Positions 24,130 to 37,390 of a stretch of DNA of 64,000 bases are shown here, in pieces. Under the pieces are notes generated by a model. It saw only the letters and a program-made list of their open reading frames with translations, ran no database searches and was not told the origin of the DNA. The stretch is from Lepus europaeus. Its lineage: Eukaryota; Chordata; Mammalia; Lagomorpha; Leporidae. The first letter of the stretch is position 1, and each line of letters starts with the position of its first letter. Where the stretch lies: contig NC_084844.1 of assembly GCF_033115175.1 (NCBI RefSeq), positions 31,033,885-31,097,884 of the forward strand, in the 5' to 3' direction. A program made the position numbers and the translations under genes.

Positions 24130-25654
24130 GCCATTGAGAGGGAATTATCTGGTACCACCTTGTTCTCAGAACAGAAGGTTGATGCTGGACATTGTTTTCT
24201 TGTGGAGTAAAATATTGCCAACTTGCCTCATTTTGGTTGTCCTCATTAATCAGAGCTCCCTAAGAACCTATGTTTCTTCCACCTCAATGCCTAAAACCTA
24301 CTAATAGAAAATAGGAAGTGAAATTGACAAGGATAAAGGGGATAAGAGATAGGGGTGGGGCAGGGGAAGTTGAACTACGCAAAGTGAAATTATTTGGAAA
24401 TGACAAACAAAACAAAACAGAATATGAATCCAGGAGTCTGGGAGTTGAGAAAGGAAGTTTTATGTAATTTGAGCCAGCTGATGTCATCATACGCAGTTTT
24501 CTGACTTCTCTGATGGGCCCGGGGGTGCAGAGGAAGGGAGAATGTGGGGGTGGGGAGGATCCAGACATTCTCTTTTGCATAAGGCGCTGTCTTCTGTGTG
24601 CAGGATGAGGTCACTGGGAACAAAGGGACGTGTCTGAGCTGCAGTCTGGCCATTTCCCTGCAGGGATGGTTCTGCAGTCCCAGAGAGAGGCCCACTGTGA
24701 GTTTAAACCTCTGTCATGCCCTCCGGGCCTTCCCCTCCCTCCGCCAGTCGTTCTGTTGCCTCCCAGGCCCACCCACAGCCATGGTGATGCTTCCCAGGCT
24801 TCCAGCTCTTCTGTGTTCAGGAATGGGAGGGTCGGGGCCACTGACACACACCAGTATCCTGCAGCCTATTATTTCCTGCCTGTCCTGGCTCTCTTCCAAG
24901 CCCCAACATGACAGGTGGATGAAGTTCACAAGAAAGCTCAGAATGGGCCAGTTTTCCAGGAATGCTGCTGCTAACTAGATTCACAAACTAAGCCAACTCC
25001 CCACCACCCTAGGCTGAATGGGGAGGCAGCTGAATGGGGCTGAGCTGGGTTTTTATTTTTTTTTCCTTCTGTCTCCAGTCTGGATCCTGCGATTGTTTTA
25101 GCTGGTGTCAGTGACTCCCTCCTCCGGGCCTCATGATTCCAAGTGCTTCCAAGACCCATGTAAGGAACAAAGGCCCTTCACTCATGCCTCCATTTCCAAC
25201 CCAGGGACCCTCAACTGGGGACTAGAAGGGAAGAAGATCTGTGCCATCAAGGAGCGTGGAGGGTGAGGAGTATGAGGGCCTTAGCATGCTTTAGCAAGCA
25301 AGATCTCATGGTGATTCAGTAATCTGATTGTGAAAGGAGGAGCTGGGGAAAAGCAAAAGAGATCACAGCTTTTGATGGGCAATTCAGAGGGTTTAGTGAA
25401 GCAGGTGCAATTGAGAGAGAAATTATTGTATTTGCACAGGGTTTAGAGATTGTAAAAGTGCTTGATCTTCCAATATACTGAGGATACTTTTTTTCTCCAA
25501 AGCAAAACTATGAGTTAATAAGATAAATAATCATACGTCTGTTTCTTGTTCCTTGTCTCAGGCTGAGCAGTTCAAAACAAATTCCAAGTCATTATATATG
25601 ATCCATTCGACAGAACACCTAATCTCTGTCTTCCACTGTACTGACAAGAAAGGG
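24130..25654. other. Unique intergenic DNA, moderately GC-rich
   Basis: Open frames of up to 126 codons overlap on both strands, lack splice-site context and match no family I know. Local GC content rises around 24500-25200. Nothing further can be supported. Confidence 0.5.
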
Positions 25655-25880
25655 GAATTCAAGGATAAATATTAAGTCGCTCTCCTCAGGGAGTTCATAG
25701 GCAAACACGAGACACAGATATGCATGCAAGTAGAAAGATTGCATTATATGGCTAGCATTACACAGAGGTATGTGCAAATTCTATGGCAATCCAGGGGGAG
25801 GAGACACAGAAAAAAAGATATCAATGCTGGGGGAGTGAGAGTTGTACCCTTTCCAACTCTGGGTAATCAAAGCCGAAAGG
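25655..25880 (+). repeat. Ancient MIR/L2-class repeat fragment
   Basis: 'CTCAGGGAGTTCATAGGCAA' ... 'ACAGAGGTATGTGCAAATTC' ... 'AATCCAGGGGGAGGAGACAC' fits the common ancient repeat with the motif 'aaggagcttacattctag'. Family not resolved. Confidence 0.4.
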
Positions 25881-26574
25881 GGATAGGCCTGGCCCACTGC
25901 ATTTAAGGCAGAACAGCAAGCCTACTAACGGAGATGGCAGTCAGAAGGGTGACTTCACTTGATCACAATCTGTGGGCCAGGATCAACTTGTATTTTATCA
26001 TGGGAATGGATTCGACCTTCCTGGGAAAAGGGTGGAGGATCCCAAAAGAGTGAGGTTCTTTTCAATGCAAAGGTTCAATCCAAAAGCCAAAAGTAGCTCT
26101 CACGGAGAGGACAGGACAATCTTGGAATAGAAGAGCCAGGTTCTCTGGAAGGGAGAGCCTAACTTCTCCTGTGATGGCTTTAAATTATTCTTATCGCTTA
26201 CTCTATTCTATCAAAAGCAGTCAGAAGTAAGTTTGAGGTTCATTTCTCCTTTGTAATTCCCTTGCTACTATCACAATTATAAATTATAAAGCCTTCTTGA
26301 AATGGTGCTATAGGACGCAGAGCCTTCTGTTTCCCTCTTTCTTGATCCTTGTACAATGATAAGATTATTTAAGAACAGTAGTCGAGGCATTCTTGGTGGG
26401 GGAAAACCTGAGACCAAAGAGCTTTGCTGAAAGGATACCAGGGGAAGAACATGTTTAAAGAGAGTTGGATATTTGGATACAGGAGGAATGGCAAGGGAAA
26501 AAGAAAGAAAAGGAAAAATTCCCATAACCCTGCTAACTCAAAGAACTTCTGCTTTATTCAAGAACATACAGTGT

Positions 26575-26790
26575 TTTTTCATGACTCAGTTCTTCCAGCT
26601 GAAATCATGATTTGCCCATCCTGTCCCAAAGTGCTTTTTCTATTATACTCCTGTCTTTGGGAATGCCACCACTATCCATCCACTTTCCAAATGAGGAACT
26701 AGGATGCCATGTTTGATTCTGTCTTCTTTCTCATCCTCAACAAATAATCAGTCTCAAAGCCATTTTGGTTCTATCCCTCCTCCCGAACAT
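26575..26790 (+). repeat. L2 LINE fragment
   Basis: 'GAAATCATGATTTGCCCATC', 'GCCACCACTATCCATCCACT' and 'CAGTCTCAAAGCCATTTTGG' follow the L2 3' coding/UTR region with many substitutions and indels. Confidence 0.5.
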
Positions 26791-26913
26791 GTCTAAAGTG
26801 TTCATTTGATACTGCTACAAAAACACTGGAGAAGACACAGAATGGAGAAACCAAGGGGTTAGGATCGGGAGCAGTTTCAATCATCAGATTATAAGAATGT
26901 AAGAGTGTAGGTG

Positions 26914-27436
26914 GGGACCGGCACTGTGGCATAGTAGGTAAAGACGCCACCTGCAGTGCCGGCATCCCAGATGGGCGTCAGTTTGAGTCCTGGCTGCTCT
27001 ACTTCTGATCCAGCTCTCTGCTATGGCCTCTGCCTCTGCCTCTCTGTAACTCTGCCTTTCAAAGAAATAACTAAATATATTTTTTAAAGATTTATTTATT
27101 TCTTTGAAAGGCAAAGTTACACAGAAAGAGAAGGAGAGGCAGAGAGAGGTCTTCCATCCAATGATTCACTCCCCAGATGGCTGCAATGGCCCAAGCTGCA
27201 CTGATCCAAAGCCAGAAGCCAGGAGCTTCTTCCAGGTCTCCCACACAGGTGCAGGGGCCCAAGGACTTGGGCCACCTTCTACTGCTTTCCCAGGCCATAG
27301 CAGAGAGCTGGATCGGAAGAGGAGCAGCCAGGACTAGAACCAGTGCCCATATGGGAGGCCGGCGCTTCAGGCCAGGGCTTTAACCCGCTGCACCACAGCA
27401 CTGGTCACAATAAATAAATCTTAAAAAAAAAAAAAG
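26914..27436 (+). repeat. CSINE with internal deletion, split by a second CSINE
   Basis: Head GGGACCGGCACTGTGGCATA at 26914. The middle is lost between TGCTATGGCC and TCTGCCTCTGCC. The A-rich tail resumes at 27407-27436, after the minus-strand CSINE at 27078-27406. Flanks AGTGTAGGTG and AGTGTAGATG look like its target-site duplication. Confidence 0.85.
27078..27406 (-). repeat. CSINE inserted into the tail of another CSINE
   Basis: Complete AAATn-subtype copy in opposite orientation to the host copy. The two A-rich ends abut, so the junction around 27020-27140 is a tail-to-tail inverted repeat. Confidence 0.9.
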
Positions 27437-27960
27437 TGTAGATGATGATGAGGAAGAGGAGGAAGCTTTTGTGCCTGGTAAATATTTTGGAGTAACGCTA
27501 TTTAATGTGTGCTCAATTTTTTTCTAAAGTCCAAATTATACTTCCTTTCATGATTGAAATGAATATGTACTCTCCCCATTTCATCACTTTATCTTATAAC
27601 TTAGCATTCCTTTTCTTCAATATGCTTTCTGGAGAATTATGTGTAAAAATCACAAAAATAATAATTTGTGGAAATGTTATCCTTTCTCATTTTAAGTCTG
27701 GTCGGTGAAATTCCACCATCTATGAGTAACTAAGTAGAAGGTCAGGAATCTCCTATATTCTGAGATGGTAGATAACTTTTTACTCCACCCCATGCCTGCT
27801 TTTTCTCATGAATACTAGCCTTCGTGTTTTTCCAAGTTGTTTCTGGTTGTCCAGATTACTTTATATCAACTAAGAGAATTTCCTTCTTATCTGTGTGTTC
27901 TTGGTTTCTCCTGGAGTTTTCTTTTAAAGTTATCTTTTCCAACCCTTTGTCAGTTTATAA

Positions 27961-28316
27961 CCAGTGGGGATTGTGGTACAGTGGGTTAAGCCACTGCTTG
28001 GGACACCCATCTCCCACATCAGAGTGCCTGGTTTTAAGTCCCACCTCTGCTTTTAATCCAGCTTCCTGCTAGTGTACCTGGGAGCAGCAGAACATGGTCT
28101 AAGTATTTGGGTTCCTGCCACCCATGTTGTAGACCTGGACCTGGCTCTTGACTTCAGCCTGGCCCAGCCATGGCTATTGTAGGCATTTGAGGAGTGAATC
28201 AACAGATGAAAGATTCTCTCTCTCTCTTTCTCTCTCTCTCTCGCTCTCTCTTTCTCTGTCTTTCAAATAAAAAAAAGTAAATAGATAAATAAAAATATAA
28301 AAAAGATAGGATTTTA
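27961..28316 (+). repeat. CSINE, older subtype, 9-bp target-site duplication
   Basis: 'GGGATTGTGGTACAGTGGGT', 'ACACCCATCTCCCACATCAG', a long CT-rich block and an A-rich tail. Flanked by AGTTTATAA at 27952-27960 and 28317-28325. The sequence differs from the younger copies in the second quarter, marking another subfamily. Confidence 0.88.
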
Positions 28317-28379
28317 AGTTTATAAAGTATCTGCCAGGGTATTTAGATGTGAGCATTGAGTACACCATGCAATGTTAGC

Positions 28380-28515
28380 CTGATTTTAGAGAAAAACTCA
28401 ATGTCTGAGCCCCCACTTCCTCAGCTATAAAATAGGGGGAAATTATATCGTGTTGCTACAGGGTTCATGTGGGGCCTAAGAAAAAGCAAGTTTGTGAAAG
28501 CACCTGGATCATGGA
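28380..28515 (+). repeat. MIR fragment
   Basis: 'CCACTTCCTCAGCTATAAAA', 'TAGGGGGAAATTATATCGTG' and 'CTACAGGGTTCATGTGGGGC' match the 3' half of MIR. Confidence 0.55.
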
Positions 28516-29699
28516 AGACATGTAATTAAATTTAGTTTATTCAGACACCCTTCCTAAAGTCCCTATTCTTCCTTGATCTACAGAGTTTCAATTTCCTGCC
28601 AGCCATTCTGTACAGAACACTGTCTAGTACTTCAAACTCAATTTACCCAGAGAGAAGTCACCATATTCCAACAAAACCATCCTTCACATTTTTGCTAATA
28701 ATAACTTCAGTCTATCGTCACATCGTTTATGCATCCTTTGTATGAACTTCCAATGATACCTGGCAGCAGCCATGAGATGCCTTGCAGGTATCCCCAGGTG
28801 AGAGAATAAGCACTTGTGTCAAACAAGAAATGGCAAGTGCAGAGAACAACAATAGGCTTGGCGAAATTCCCTGGAGATTTTCTAGGCTTGACTTCACCCC
28901 ACCCTTTATCCTTTTTCTCATTTGCAGATTCTGGTTCCCAACTGATACTCAGGATTTGCTTTTATTCTTGATGTTTGAGACTTGGACTTTAGACATTTCA
29001 CTGATCTCTGGAAATGTAGCTATTGCAAACACTCATCAACTGATCTTTCCTGCAGTGTCTTCCTGTCTAATCCAGTATTTCTGAAGGAATTGCCCTAATT
29101 ATCCAAACTTTTTTAATAATATTACTCCTCTACAACTAAACCTCAGTTTTGTCCCATGGCCTGTAGTCTAAATATTAAAATTATTTTGCCTGGAAATTAT
29201 ATGAGCAACTCTGTAGCTGGATTTAAACTTGTTTTTCTAGACTTATCCCTGCCCATTATCTTTGCTCTAAAGTCCATCTTATTTATTTACTAAGTGTAGT
29301 ATACTTTTGTTTTGGCTCCCCCCCCCACCCCCGCCAAAATTTTACTTTACCTTCTTATTTTGAGAGAGAGTCCTGCCATTATATTATTCTTGGTGAGAGA
29401 TATTGTCAGATGCCTCAATACTCTTCTCCGTTTCCAAAGCTGCCTTCTAGGACTATGAAAAGTGAGTGAAATGAGTGAATAACACAAAGACAGAGGAGCA
29501 GTTGGAATTCACTTTCAGCTATTGGGGTAGGGTTGGCTGAGTCCTCTGGCAAGTTGCAGAAGCAAGTAGATTGATTTTACTAAAAGACTGTTGTGTTTCT
29601 TGCTACAGGGCTCTTGTGAATACCTTTGCCACCTAGTTTTTTGCTAAGCCTGGTTCTGCAACTTTCTGATGGCTCTGTAAAGCATTGATATTATTACAA

Positions 29700-29920
29700 T
29701 AATTTCCATTGTTATTCTTCCAGACCTATGTTCTTTCTCTTGCTTTTACTCCTAAGAATTCTAACCTATGTATCCCCAACATGTCTTGTTTCTATCATCG
29801 TTTTTGCTCTGCTGATTGTACATCAAGAATGCCTCCCTCATTTCTCTCTGGTTTTCCATGTCTATCTCCAATGTCACCTTTCTTGATTACCCTAATATTT
29901 CCTAAGTTCACCTTATGAAC
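29700..29920 (+). repeat. Possible L2 fragment
   Basis: 'AAGAATGCCTCCCTCATTTC' with 'CTCCAATGTCACCTTTCTTG' resembles the L2 3' part. Weak match. Confidence 0.35.
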
Positions 29921-29938
29921 TGGGTCATAAGCTAGGAG

Positions 29939-29968
29939 TGCACACACACACATATATACACACACACA
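29939..29968. repeat. (CA)n/(TA)n microsatellite
   Basis: CACACACACACA, then TATATA, then CACACACACA. Likely length-variable. Confidence 0.85.
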
Positions 29969-30779
29969 AAGTCACAAAGACACAGCCTCTTCACCCTATG
30001 GAGATGTCATGCTTAGTCAAAGTCAAACATGTAAAGAGCAATTGCTTTTCATAAAGGTAAGAGCCAGAATGGAGGTATCCATTTATTGCCACACGGAGTC
30101 AAGGCCGTACTGACGACATGCTCCCATGGAAAGGGAGCGTGTTAAGTGTGGAAGTGGAGGAGGGGCGGTGCAGGCAGGGAAGCACAGCAGTGACAAGGAG
30201 GTATGAGAGAAAAAAAGAAACACTGAGGAATGAAAGTGCAGCATTGTCTACAGCATAGGATGGGAGGGCAAGGAAAGCCGGGAGAAGGTGAAGCTGGAGA
30301 AGTGGGACCCTAGCAGACATGTTCAGTGACATGGGCTCCATCTTCCCAGGCTGCAGTCACCAAACCTCTTTGTGCATCCTATCAATAAGAGTTTTCAAAG
30401 TGTCCCTCAAATATATGTGCACTTATAAATTTTATAGCACTATGATAGATCCATATATGTATATAAACTAATATTAATTTGATATTTAAGAGCAACAGGA
30501 ACAATAGGGAAAATGTCACTGTATACTTCCCACACTGCAAGGAATGTCTTGTTTTACCTCAACCTGATGTCATTAGAAGGCAGAATGGAGAGCAGTGGCA
30601 TATTTGCTTTTTATGTTGGAGAATTCTACTGGCAGCAAGAAGGAAAGACTGGAACAGAATCTTTGAGCTTCAATGTGGGCAAAATTCACCTGTATTGCTT
30701 TAAAAATAAGGAACTGTGTCCTTATGGAATTAATGGAACTGAAAAATGATCATCAGTATTGGCTTCTACAAAAAAGACC

Positions 30780-31445
30780 ATCAGTCAGTGCCCCCAGAGG
30801 GAAGTCCTCAATACTTCATATTCTTGCCAAAAGCACTAAGCCTGAATCTCATCAAAGCTTTGCACTTAATGGATAATAAACAAATATTGGTTATTATATA
30901 ATTACCAATAAATAAATAATAGAAAATATGTGATAAATCACCAAGTATATTATATAAATTAAAGAAAATACAGAAGTCTAAGGGACATGTTAAATAATAC
31001 CACAAAAATATAAACTGTGGGTAATTCTACAATACAAACAACATAGTTTCTTCAGCAACTGGAAAGAAAGGGAGGAAATTGGGTGATACAGGGGAAATAA
31101 AAGACAAGATAGTCAATTGGCATGTACAGAAGTTATTTGGTTTTTGATTCAAAAACTTATGAGACAATGTAGGAACTCTGACTAGATATTTGATATAATG
31201 TTAATTTTTAAAGCTTTAATATAAGATATTGATATGTATGGTATATGATAGAGGTATTTAGATTTTTTAGAGGTTTATTATTTAGTGATATATACTGAAA
31301 TAGTCATAAAGTGATATCTGCTATCTGCTACCAAAACATCAGAAGTGAGGGTATTAATCAAATGAGACTGGCCATGAGTTGACAATTATTGAAGATGAAT
31401 GATAGATATATGGTAATTCATTATGTTTTTGAAATATAATTTATG
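30780..31445 (+). repeat. Probable L1M 3' UTR relic
   Basis: 'GCCTGAATCTCATCAAAGCT', 'GATATAATGTTAATTTTTAA', 'GATATATACTGAAATAGTCA', 'GAGACTGGCCATGAGTTGAC' and 'TTCATTATGTTTTTGAAATA' come in the same order as in an ancient L1M-class 3' UTR. Class assignment is tentative. Confidence 0.45.
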
Positions 31446-31537
31446 CTTAAATTTATTCTAATAATAGATATCTTAAATTAAGATTTCTGGATTTTGGCAC
31501 TATAGATCAAAAGAGGAACTCAGAAATCTAATTTTTT

Positions 31538-31873
31538 TTAAGTATGTGTTTATTTGAAAGAGTGGCGGAGAGAGACAGAGGCACACACACACATATACAC
31601 ACATACCCACACACATGAGAGGGAGAGAGAGACAGAGGGAGCACTTCCATCTGCTGGTTCACTCCACAAATGGCCGCAATACGCTGAGCTGGGCCAGGCT
31701 GAAGCCAGGAGCTGGAGATTCCATCTATACTTGACCCATCTTCCACTGCCTTCCCAGACCATTAGCAGGAAGGTGAATTGGAAGCAGAGCAGCTAGGCCT
31801 GGAACTGGCACTCCCATATGGGATGTTGGCATGGCAATTGGTGGCTTAACTGACTGTGCCACAACACTGGCCC
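31538..31873 (-). repeat. CSINE, older copy with an internal (CA)n expansion
   Basis: T run, TATTTGAAAGAGTGGCGGAG, a (CA)n-rich block at 31582-31616, core and inverted head GCCACAACACTGGCCCC. Imperfect flanks CAGAAATCTAATTTT and CAGAAACCTAAATTTT form a decayed duplication. Confidence 0.88.
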
Positions 31874-32899
31874 CAGAAACCTAAATTTTCTACAAGTGCC
31901 CTGGTGGATTTGGAACCACACAGCTTTAGAAAATCAGAACAGACAGCACAGTACCTTGAATGAAGTAGATACTCGTGATAAGAATCTGTCAATTTTGGAG
32001 TTTATTTACAAATAATTGCCCCAAATCTGTGTATAAAAATAAGGGTATCATTACTAGCACTATTTCCTGGCTTGGGCCATTTTTCTTCTATTAAATGTTT
32101 TAAGAGTCCACGAATACTTCCCTCACGAAGCAGGGCTAATTCCCTGATTAGATAATCATCCCTGTGAATGCATTTTTTATGATCACAATGGCAGAAGTGA
32201 TGTTGCCAGGTCTTTCAGGAAGGGAGAGACTCCCAGTTGTGACCCATTAAATTGGTATCAACTCTCACTCCACCCCTTCCAGGAGGAAAGGCTCTTATAA
32301 TCCTGGGAAGGGGAAGGAACAGAGAGGTGACCCATCCATCCCCATGCTGTCAGGTCACATCACAAGGCACGCACTTGCCAACCCCTTTGTCTCCCCACCT
32401 TGGCTTTTCAACTGGAAACTGCCCTTTTGGCCCCGAAACTGGGATATGTAAGCAAGACAGGGCTGGCTGTGTTAGGAGGCAAACAAACTGAAAATCAGAA
32501 GTTCCCTCCATAGCGCCTAAGAATATGGGTCCGTGTCTAGGCATTGACCTGCAGGTGGCCCTCCCAGGGAGGTGAACACAAAACGCTGTTGTTGACTGAG
32601 ACTCTCTGGGATTGCAAATACGCTACCATCCAAGCACAGCTCTGCTGTGCAGCCAGCGACAGGAAAGCAGTCTTCCAGAAGAATCTCCGAGTTGTTATAA
32701 GAGATTCCGGGCTTCAAACTTACCTTCTGGGATCAAGATGCTTCTGAGTAGGTAGAAGCAGTGGTGGCATTCCAGCCCCCACCGCTGTGAACTGCACTGA
32801 CTGACCTTAGCTCTCCTGTTTCCAGGGAAACCTCATAACCCCACTGAGAAGGAAATGGGACCAGCCACAGCAGCTACAGGTGGGAACTGTTCATAGCCC

Positions 32900-33005
32900 A
32901 ATGCTATAGACACAGACCTTGAAGTTGAAGATCTCAGTGACTTGTCCAAGGTCACTCAGCTCAGAGTCAGAGCTAGGATCCAGGCAATCTTGCTCTAGAT
33001 TTGGG
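32900..33005 (-). repeat. MIR, reverse orientation
   Basis: 'CAGTGACTTGTCCAAGGTCA', 'CTCAGCTCAGAGTCAGAGC' and 'TAGGATCCAGGCAATCTTGC' follow the reverse MIR core closely. Confidence 0.7.
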
Positions 33006-33139
33006 GCATTTACCCACTCGGAGTGAGTAAATGGGAATATGCCTTGATGCAGACAAGTTACCTTTTGGGTTCTTTTCTCCTTTTCCCTAAAGATCACCTG
33101 CCTACGCTCCTACCAGCGTGGGGCACGCCATGCCCTGAA

Positions 33140-33530
33140 TATATCCTCCTTGTTCTCTATACTTCCCTTTCCTTTAGTGTTTCTTGCTTTCTAAAGGGAC
33201 TTGCTGCTCTTTCACCTCAACGTCAGCCTCTGAAATCCAACCTCAATCTCAAGGCTCCTTTCACGTGCCATTCCCCCGGCTCCATTCCCCCTGCTCCTAC
33301 CCATAAAAGACATTTTCCAACTTCTCACTGTGTCATATTATGCTGAAAACATTTTTTTGAACACTCGCATTGGCTTCCTTTTTCTTTTACTGTAGCTTCA
33401 TTGTCTTAAGGCACCAGTAATATTGCTGACTCTATGAGCCCAGGGTCCGTTTATTGTGAAATTTTTTCTTTTTCTTAGCATTTACAACAGTGCTTTGTAT
33501 ATAGCAGGAGCTTAAAATGTCTATTTGCAA
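33140..33530 (+). repeat. L2 LINE, 3' end
   Basis: Ends with the recognisable L2 terminus 'ATGAGCCCAGGGTCCGTTTA' ... 'GCATTTACAACAGTGCTTTG' ... 'TATAGCAGGAGCTTAAAATG'. The upstream part ('CCAACCTCAATCTCAAGGCT') is also L2-like. Confidence 0.6.
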
Positions 33531-34522
33531 TCCTGAGACATATATAGCTCGGTTTGCTCTTATCAAAATGTAATTCAGTGTTCTGGGGAGGTTAGATGCT
33601 TCAGAGGAGAAATCTGTGATGCAGCCTATACAATTAAAACAAAAATCCTTGACATTCTAGTTTATAGCTTTGCCAAATCTGTATTTGCACGTACTAAACA
33701 CGTTGAAAATGAACTGGCACTGAGTTTTGAACATCTTGCTCTCTTTCCCACTTTTACGTAGATGCCAAAGTGTGGACTCACAGACAGATCTTTAGAGCTG
33801 CCTGGGGAAGTCAGCATATCTGGTTGTGCTCTCCCAATCTTCCTTGGCCTTTTGTGATTCCGGCCTGGATTGGGTGTGTGGGGAGGGAAAGGGCAACCCT
33901 CTAGGGAGATAAATAATACGGTCTGAAGGATGAAGATCAAAGAGCAGCCTTGGCTGCAGACTGCGTAGTAACCGGCAGAGGCTCTCTGATCTCCACACTC
34001 CTCCGTACCCCCTGGAATCTCACGTTGCATTTTGCAGCCTCTCACAGAGTCAGCACCCTTCTCAGTTACAGTGTCTGCATTGCACCCTTGTTTCTCAGAA
34101 GCTCCACCTCCTGCCAGTCTACTGTCTGCTGTTTATCTGTGTAGAGCCCGCTATCTACCCATCGGAAAACACCTCCAAGAAATGTTTGTGCAAAACGGAT
34201 ATGAAGCCAATTCTTAGTCAGGGAACATTTGTTCAGACTCCACTTAAAATCTCTCTCCGAAATGAATGATTCCAATTGGTCTTCTAGGATATCTAACTTC
34301 ACTTAATGAACCCTAGCCAAATGAAAAAATCCCATCAACATTTGCTTTTTAAATCATCTATTACTTGTTGTCTGGGATTTACCCCAAAATGAAGCAGTGT
34401 TAAGTAGGGGTTGGGGCAGGGCCCAAATGGATGAGCACGGTCGTTAGTTGATGAATGTTGAAGCCAGTAATGGTCACCTACCTGGAGAGTCATGACGTTA
34501 TTCTCTTATTGAGGTCAATATT

Positions 34523-34569
34523 GTTTTAAAGATTTATTTATTTATTTGAAAGTCAGACAGAGAGAGGAG

Positions 34570-34607
<38 letters not shown>

Positions 34608-34867
34608 CTTCCATCCTCTGGTTCATTCCCCAATTGGCCACAATGGCCCCGGAGCTGCGCCAATCCAAAGCCAGGAGCCAGGAGCTTCTTCTGGGTCTCC
34701 CATGCGGGTGCAGTGACCCAAGGACTTGGGCCATCTTCTACTGCTTTCCCAGGCCACAGCAAGAGCTGGATCAGAAGCAGAGCAGCCGGATCTTGAATTA
34801 GTGCCCATATAGGATGGGGGCGCTTCAGGTCAGGGTGTTAACCTGCTGTGCCACAGCACCGGCCCCC
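34523..34867 (-). repeat. CSINE with (GA)n expansion
   Basis: AAGATTTATTTATTTATTTG start, a run of about 13 GA units at 34577-34605, core and inverted head. Flanks TGAGGTCAATATT and TGAGGTAAATATT form a 13-bp duplication with one mismatch. Confidence 0.92.
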
Positions 34868-34879
34868 TGAGGTAAATAT

Positions 34880-37370
34880 TTTGAAATCATCCCAGTACAT
34901 TTGTTTTCCATTTAAAAAAATCATTCTTGTTCTCAAATTCTGCTTTTAAACAGTTCTAATGTGATTCATCTTTCTGTTTTAGAATAAGGGAACAACTTAG
35001 TTGGGTCTTAGCACTCTTGCTACAGCCCCCACTCCACCTTCCTATTATCCCAAGTAGTATTGTTGTTTTTCCTTGACCAAGCTTGGGCAAGCAGGAATAT
35101 AGTCAACAATTGAGTCAACAGTTATTTCCTTTTGACTCTCAAATACCAACCATAGAGTAGCCCAAGGATCCTGGGCATTGCCAGACCAAATGTTCAGAAT
35201 CCTTTCCTAATCATTAAAAAATATGCTGTGGTAGCTGGAGTTCCAAGCTTTTCACTGGGGCTTCAGATACCACCACTGGGCTGCAAATAGAAACTAGGAT
35301 GGTAGCACATCTGTGAAAGCTGCTGTGTTTGTTCTTTTTCTGTATACTTCTTCCTGCACCCCTCTTTTCTTTTTCCTTCTATTGGAAAAGTGTCTACCTG
35401 TTGGTGAAGAATTACCCATTTGGGCTTATAGGAACACTCCGGTATTAACCATGTCCCAGGGCATCCATAAACCAGTTTGTTTGGATTACAATGAATGATG
35501 CAGTAAATCAATGCCCTTCATCCTCTTTTTGGAGACTTAAACAATATTGTTGCTCTGGGAAAAAAAAAAAAGCTCAAAATGTAAGGCCTTAAATGAAAGA
35601 AAAGGTTATAGGCACGTTGGGCTTCACAGGTGTTTTGGCACTAGCCAATCAAACAGGAAGGCATTTCTTAAATCAGATGAGCCAGACAGACTTGCTATTT
35701 GATCCATAGCAGGGCCTGTTGCACAAGTAAAGTCCAAAATATTCTGCTCAGTGGGCAATTCTCTGCCACACCAGCCACTGGCAGGTGTCCCAGGAAAGCT
35801 GCATGGGAACCTTCTCCTGAGGTGTTGCCTTTCTCTAAAGTTTGTCTGACTCCAGGAGGCCCTAGAGACTCCTGAACAAGCAAGAGAAGAAAAGGAAAGG
35901 AAAGGAGCAGTTCAACTGGTTGAACCTTGGGCGGTGGAGGAAGATGGGCCAAAGTGTCTGGATTTGTAATTGTCAGTTGGAACTCTCATTTTCCACAGGA
36001 AAGGCATTTCTTTAATCCACCTGTTCAATTATTTATCATGCTATGTGTTTCCTCTTAATTGTCACTCGGGCAAAGACTTTATGTTGTAAGGCGACACCCT
36101 AGTATTTTTTAATGACCTTAGGCAAAGTGATTGACACTAGATCCCGGAGTCAGATGTTCCTAGTGACGCAACTTGGCCTCCCAGTGGCAGAAAAGCTTCC
36201 TGCCATGATTAAGTTAGAACTGTGAAAGTGCTAAAATGTGTTGTCAGCCTTCCTCTGATGCAAGCACTTTTATTATAGAGCCTAGTTGCAGAGGAGTGTA
36301 GCAACACAAATCCTGCCTCCAAATACCCCTTTGCTCGCTGGGCTGGCATCTCCCTGCAATATGCTTTCTACATGTGCTGAACGCTTATCATCAGGCTCAT
36401 GCCTTAGCTCTACTCCTTCCCTCTTTCATATTTGTGTTTCTGGGTTTGTAGAATAGTATGATTAAACTGATTTACAACTGGAGGGCTGCCAGCCCCTAAA
36501 TGCTTGTCAACTACTCTCATCAAGCAGAACAAGAAGAGATCTGTTCCGTATTTGAACTGAAATGGAAAATCATCTGTGTTTGCTTTGCTTGGTAGGAGGC
36601 TGAGATGGAGAGAAAGTGTCATACAATTTTTTTTTTTTTACAAGGCCTGCACTTCACGATGCAAAGAACTGAGAACCTGAGAGTAATGAGTATCAGATCC
36701 ATTGTGACTGGATGACCCATTTCATTTAAAACAACCTGAAAGGCTTTCTCAACTTCCCTTGCCTGGGTAATCTCCCCTGAGCTTCCTACTCTTTAGGGTT
36801 TGTAGGCAAAGGTATTTATAGGCTGTTTCTGCCTCCTGAGTGATTAGATAGTGAATAGTCTCAGTTATTGCTGATTCATTAATTTACCAGTGTTGTACCA
36901 CAACTAATGCAAGAAGACCAAAACACATAAGGCTACGACCCAGAAACATTTGTGATTAACTTGAAAAGGATAGAGAGACCAATGGAAAGTGGGTAATACT
37001 CCCATTATGTTTATGCTCAACACTCTTCTAGGTGTTGATTCCCAATTACTATAGCCATTTTGTCCCCACTCTATATTGACACTAGAGTTGCCCAGATCCA
37101 AATATATGTGGGTTAGTATTCAGATTGGGAAACTGCCTCTAAAGGTTTTTCTTGTTTCTGTAGAATGTTTGCCTTTGAACTGTCTTCATCAAACTCTTAA
37201 TTAAATTACAAAGCATGTTTTTCACTGCTTGAATTTCCAGTTTTCAGATATGCTTGGTCTATTGTATATGCTCAGAAAATACTGAGGGAGGTGAATGAGT
37301 GAGTAAAGAAGGTTTCAGTATTATAGGAGCTAGTTTGAGTCAACAATACCCTAACATTGTTGCATAGCAG
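34880..37370. other. Repeat-free intergenic stretch
   Basis: About 2.5 kb with no recognised repeat other than homopolymer runs at 35560 and 36630. No coding potential was seen. It could hold conserved regulatory DNA but shows no motif I can name. Confidence 0.5.
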
Positions 37371-37390
37371 GATCACTTACAAAGGATTTT

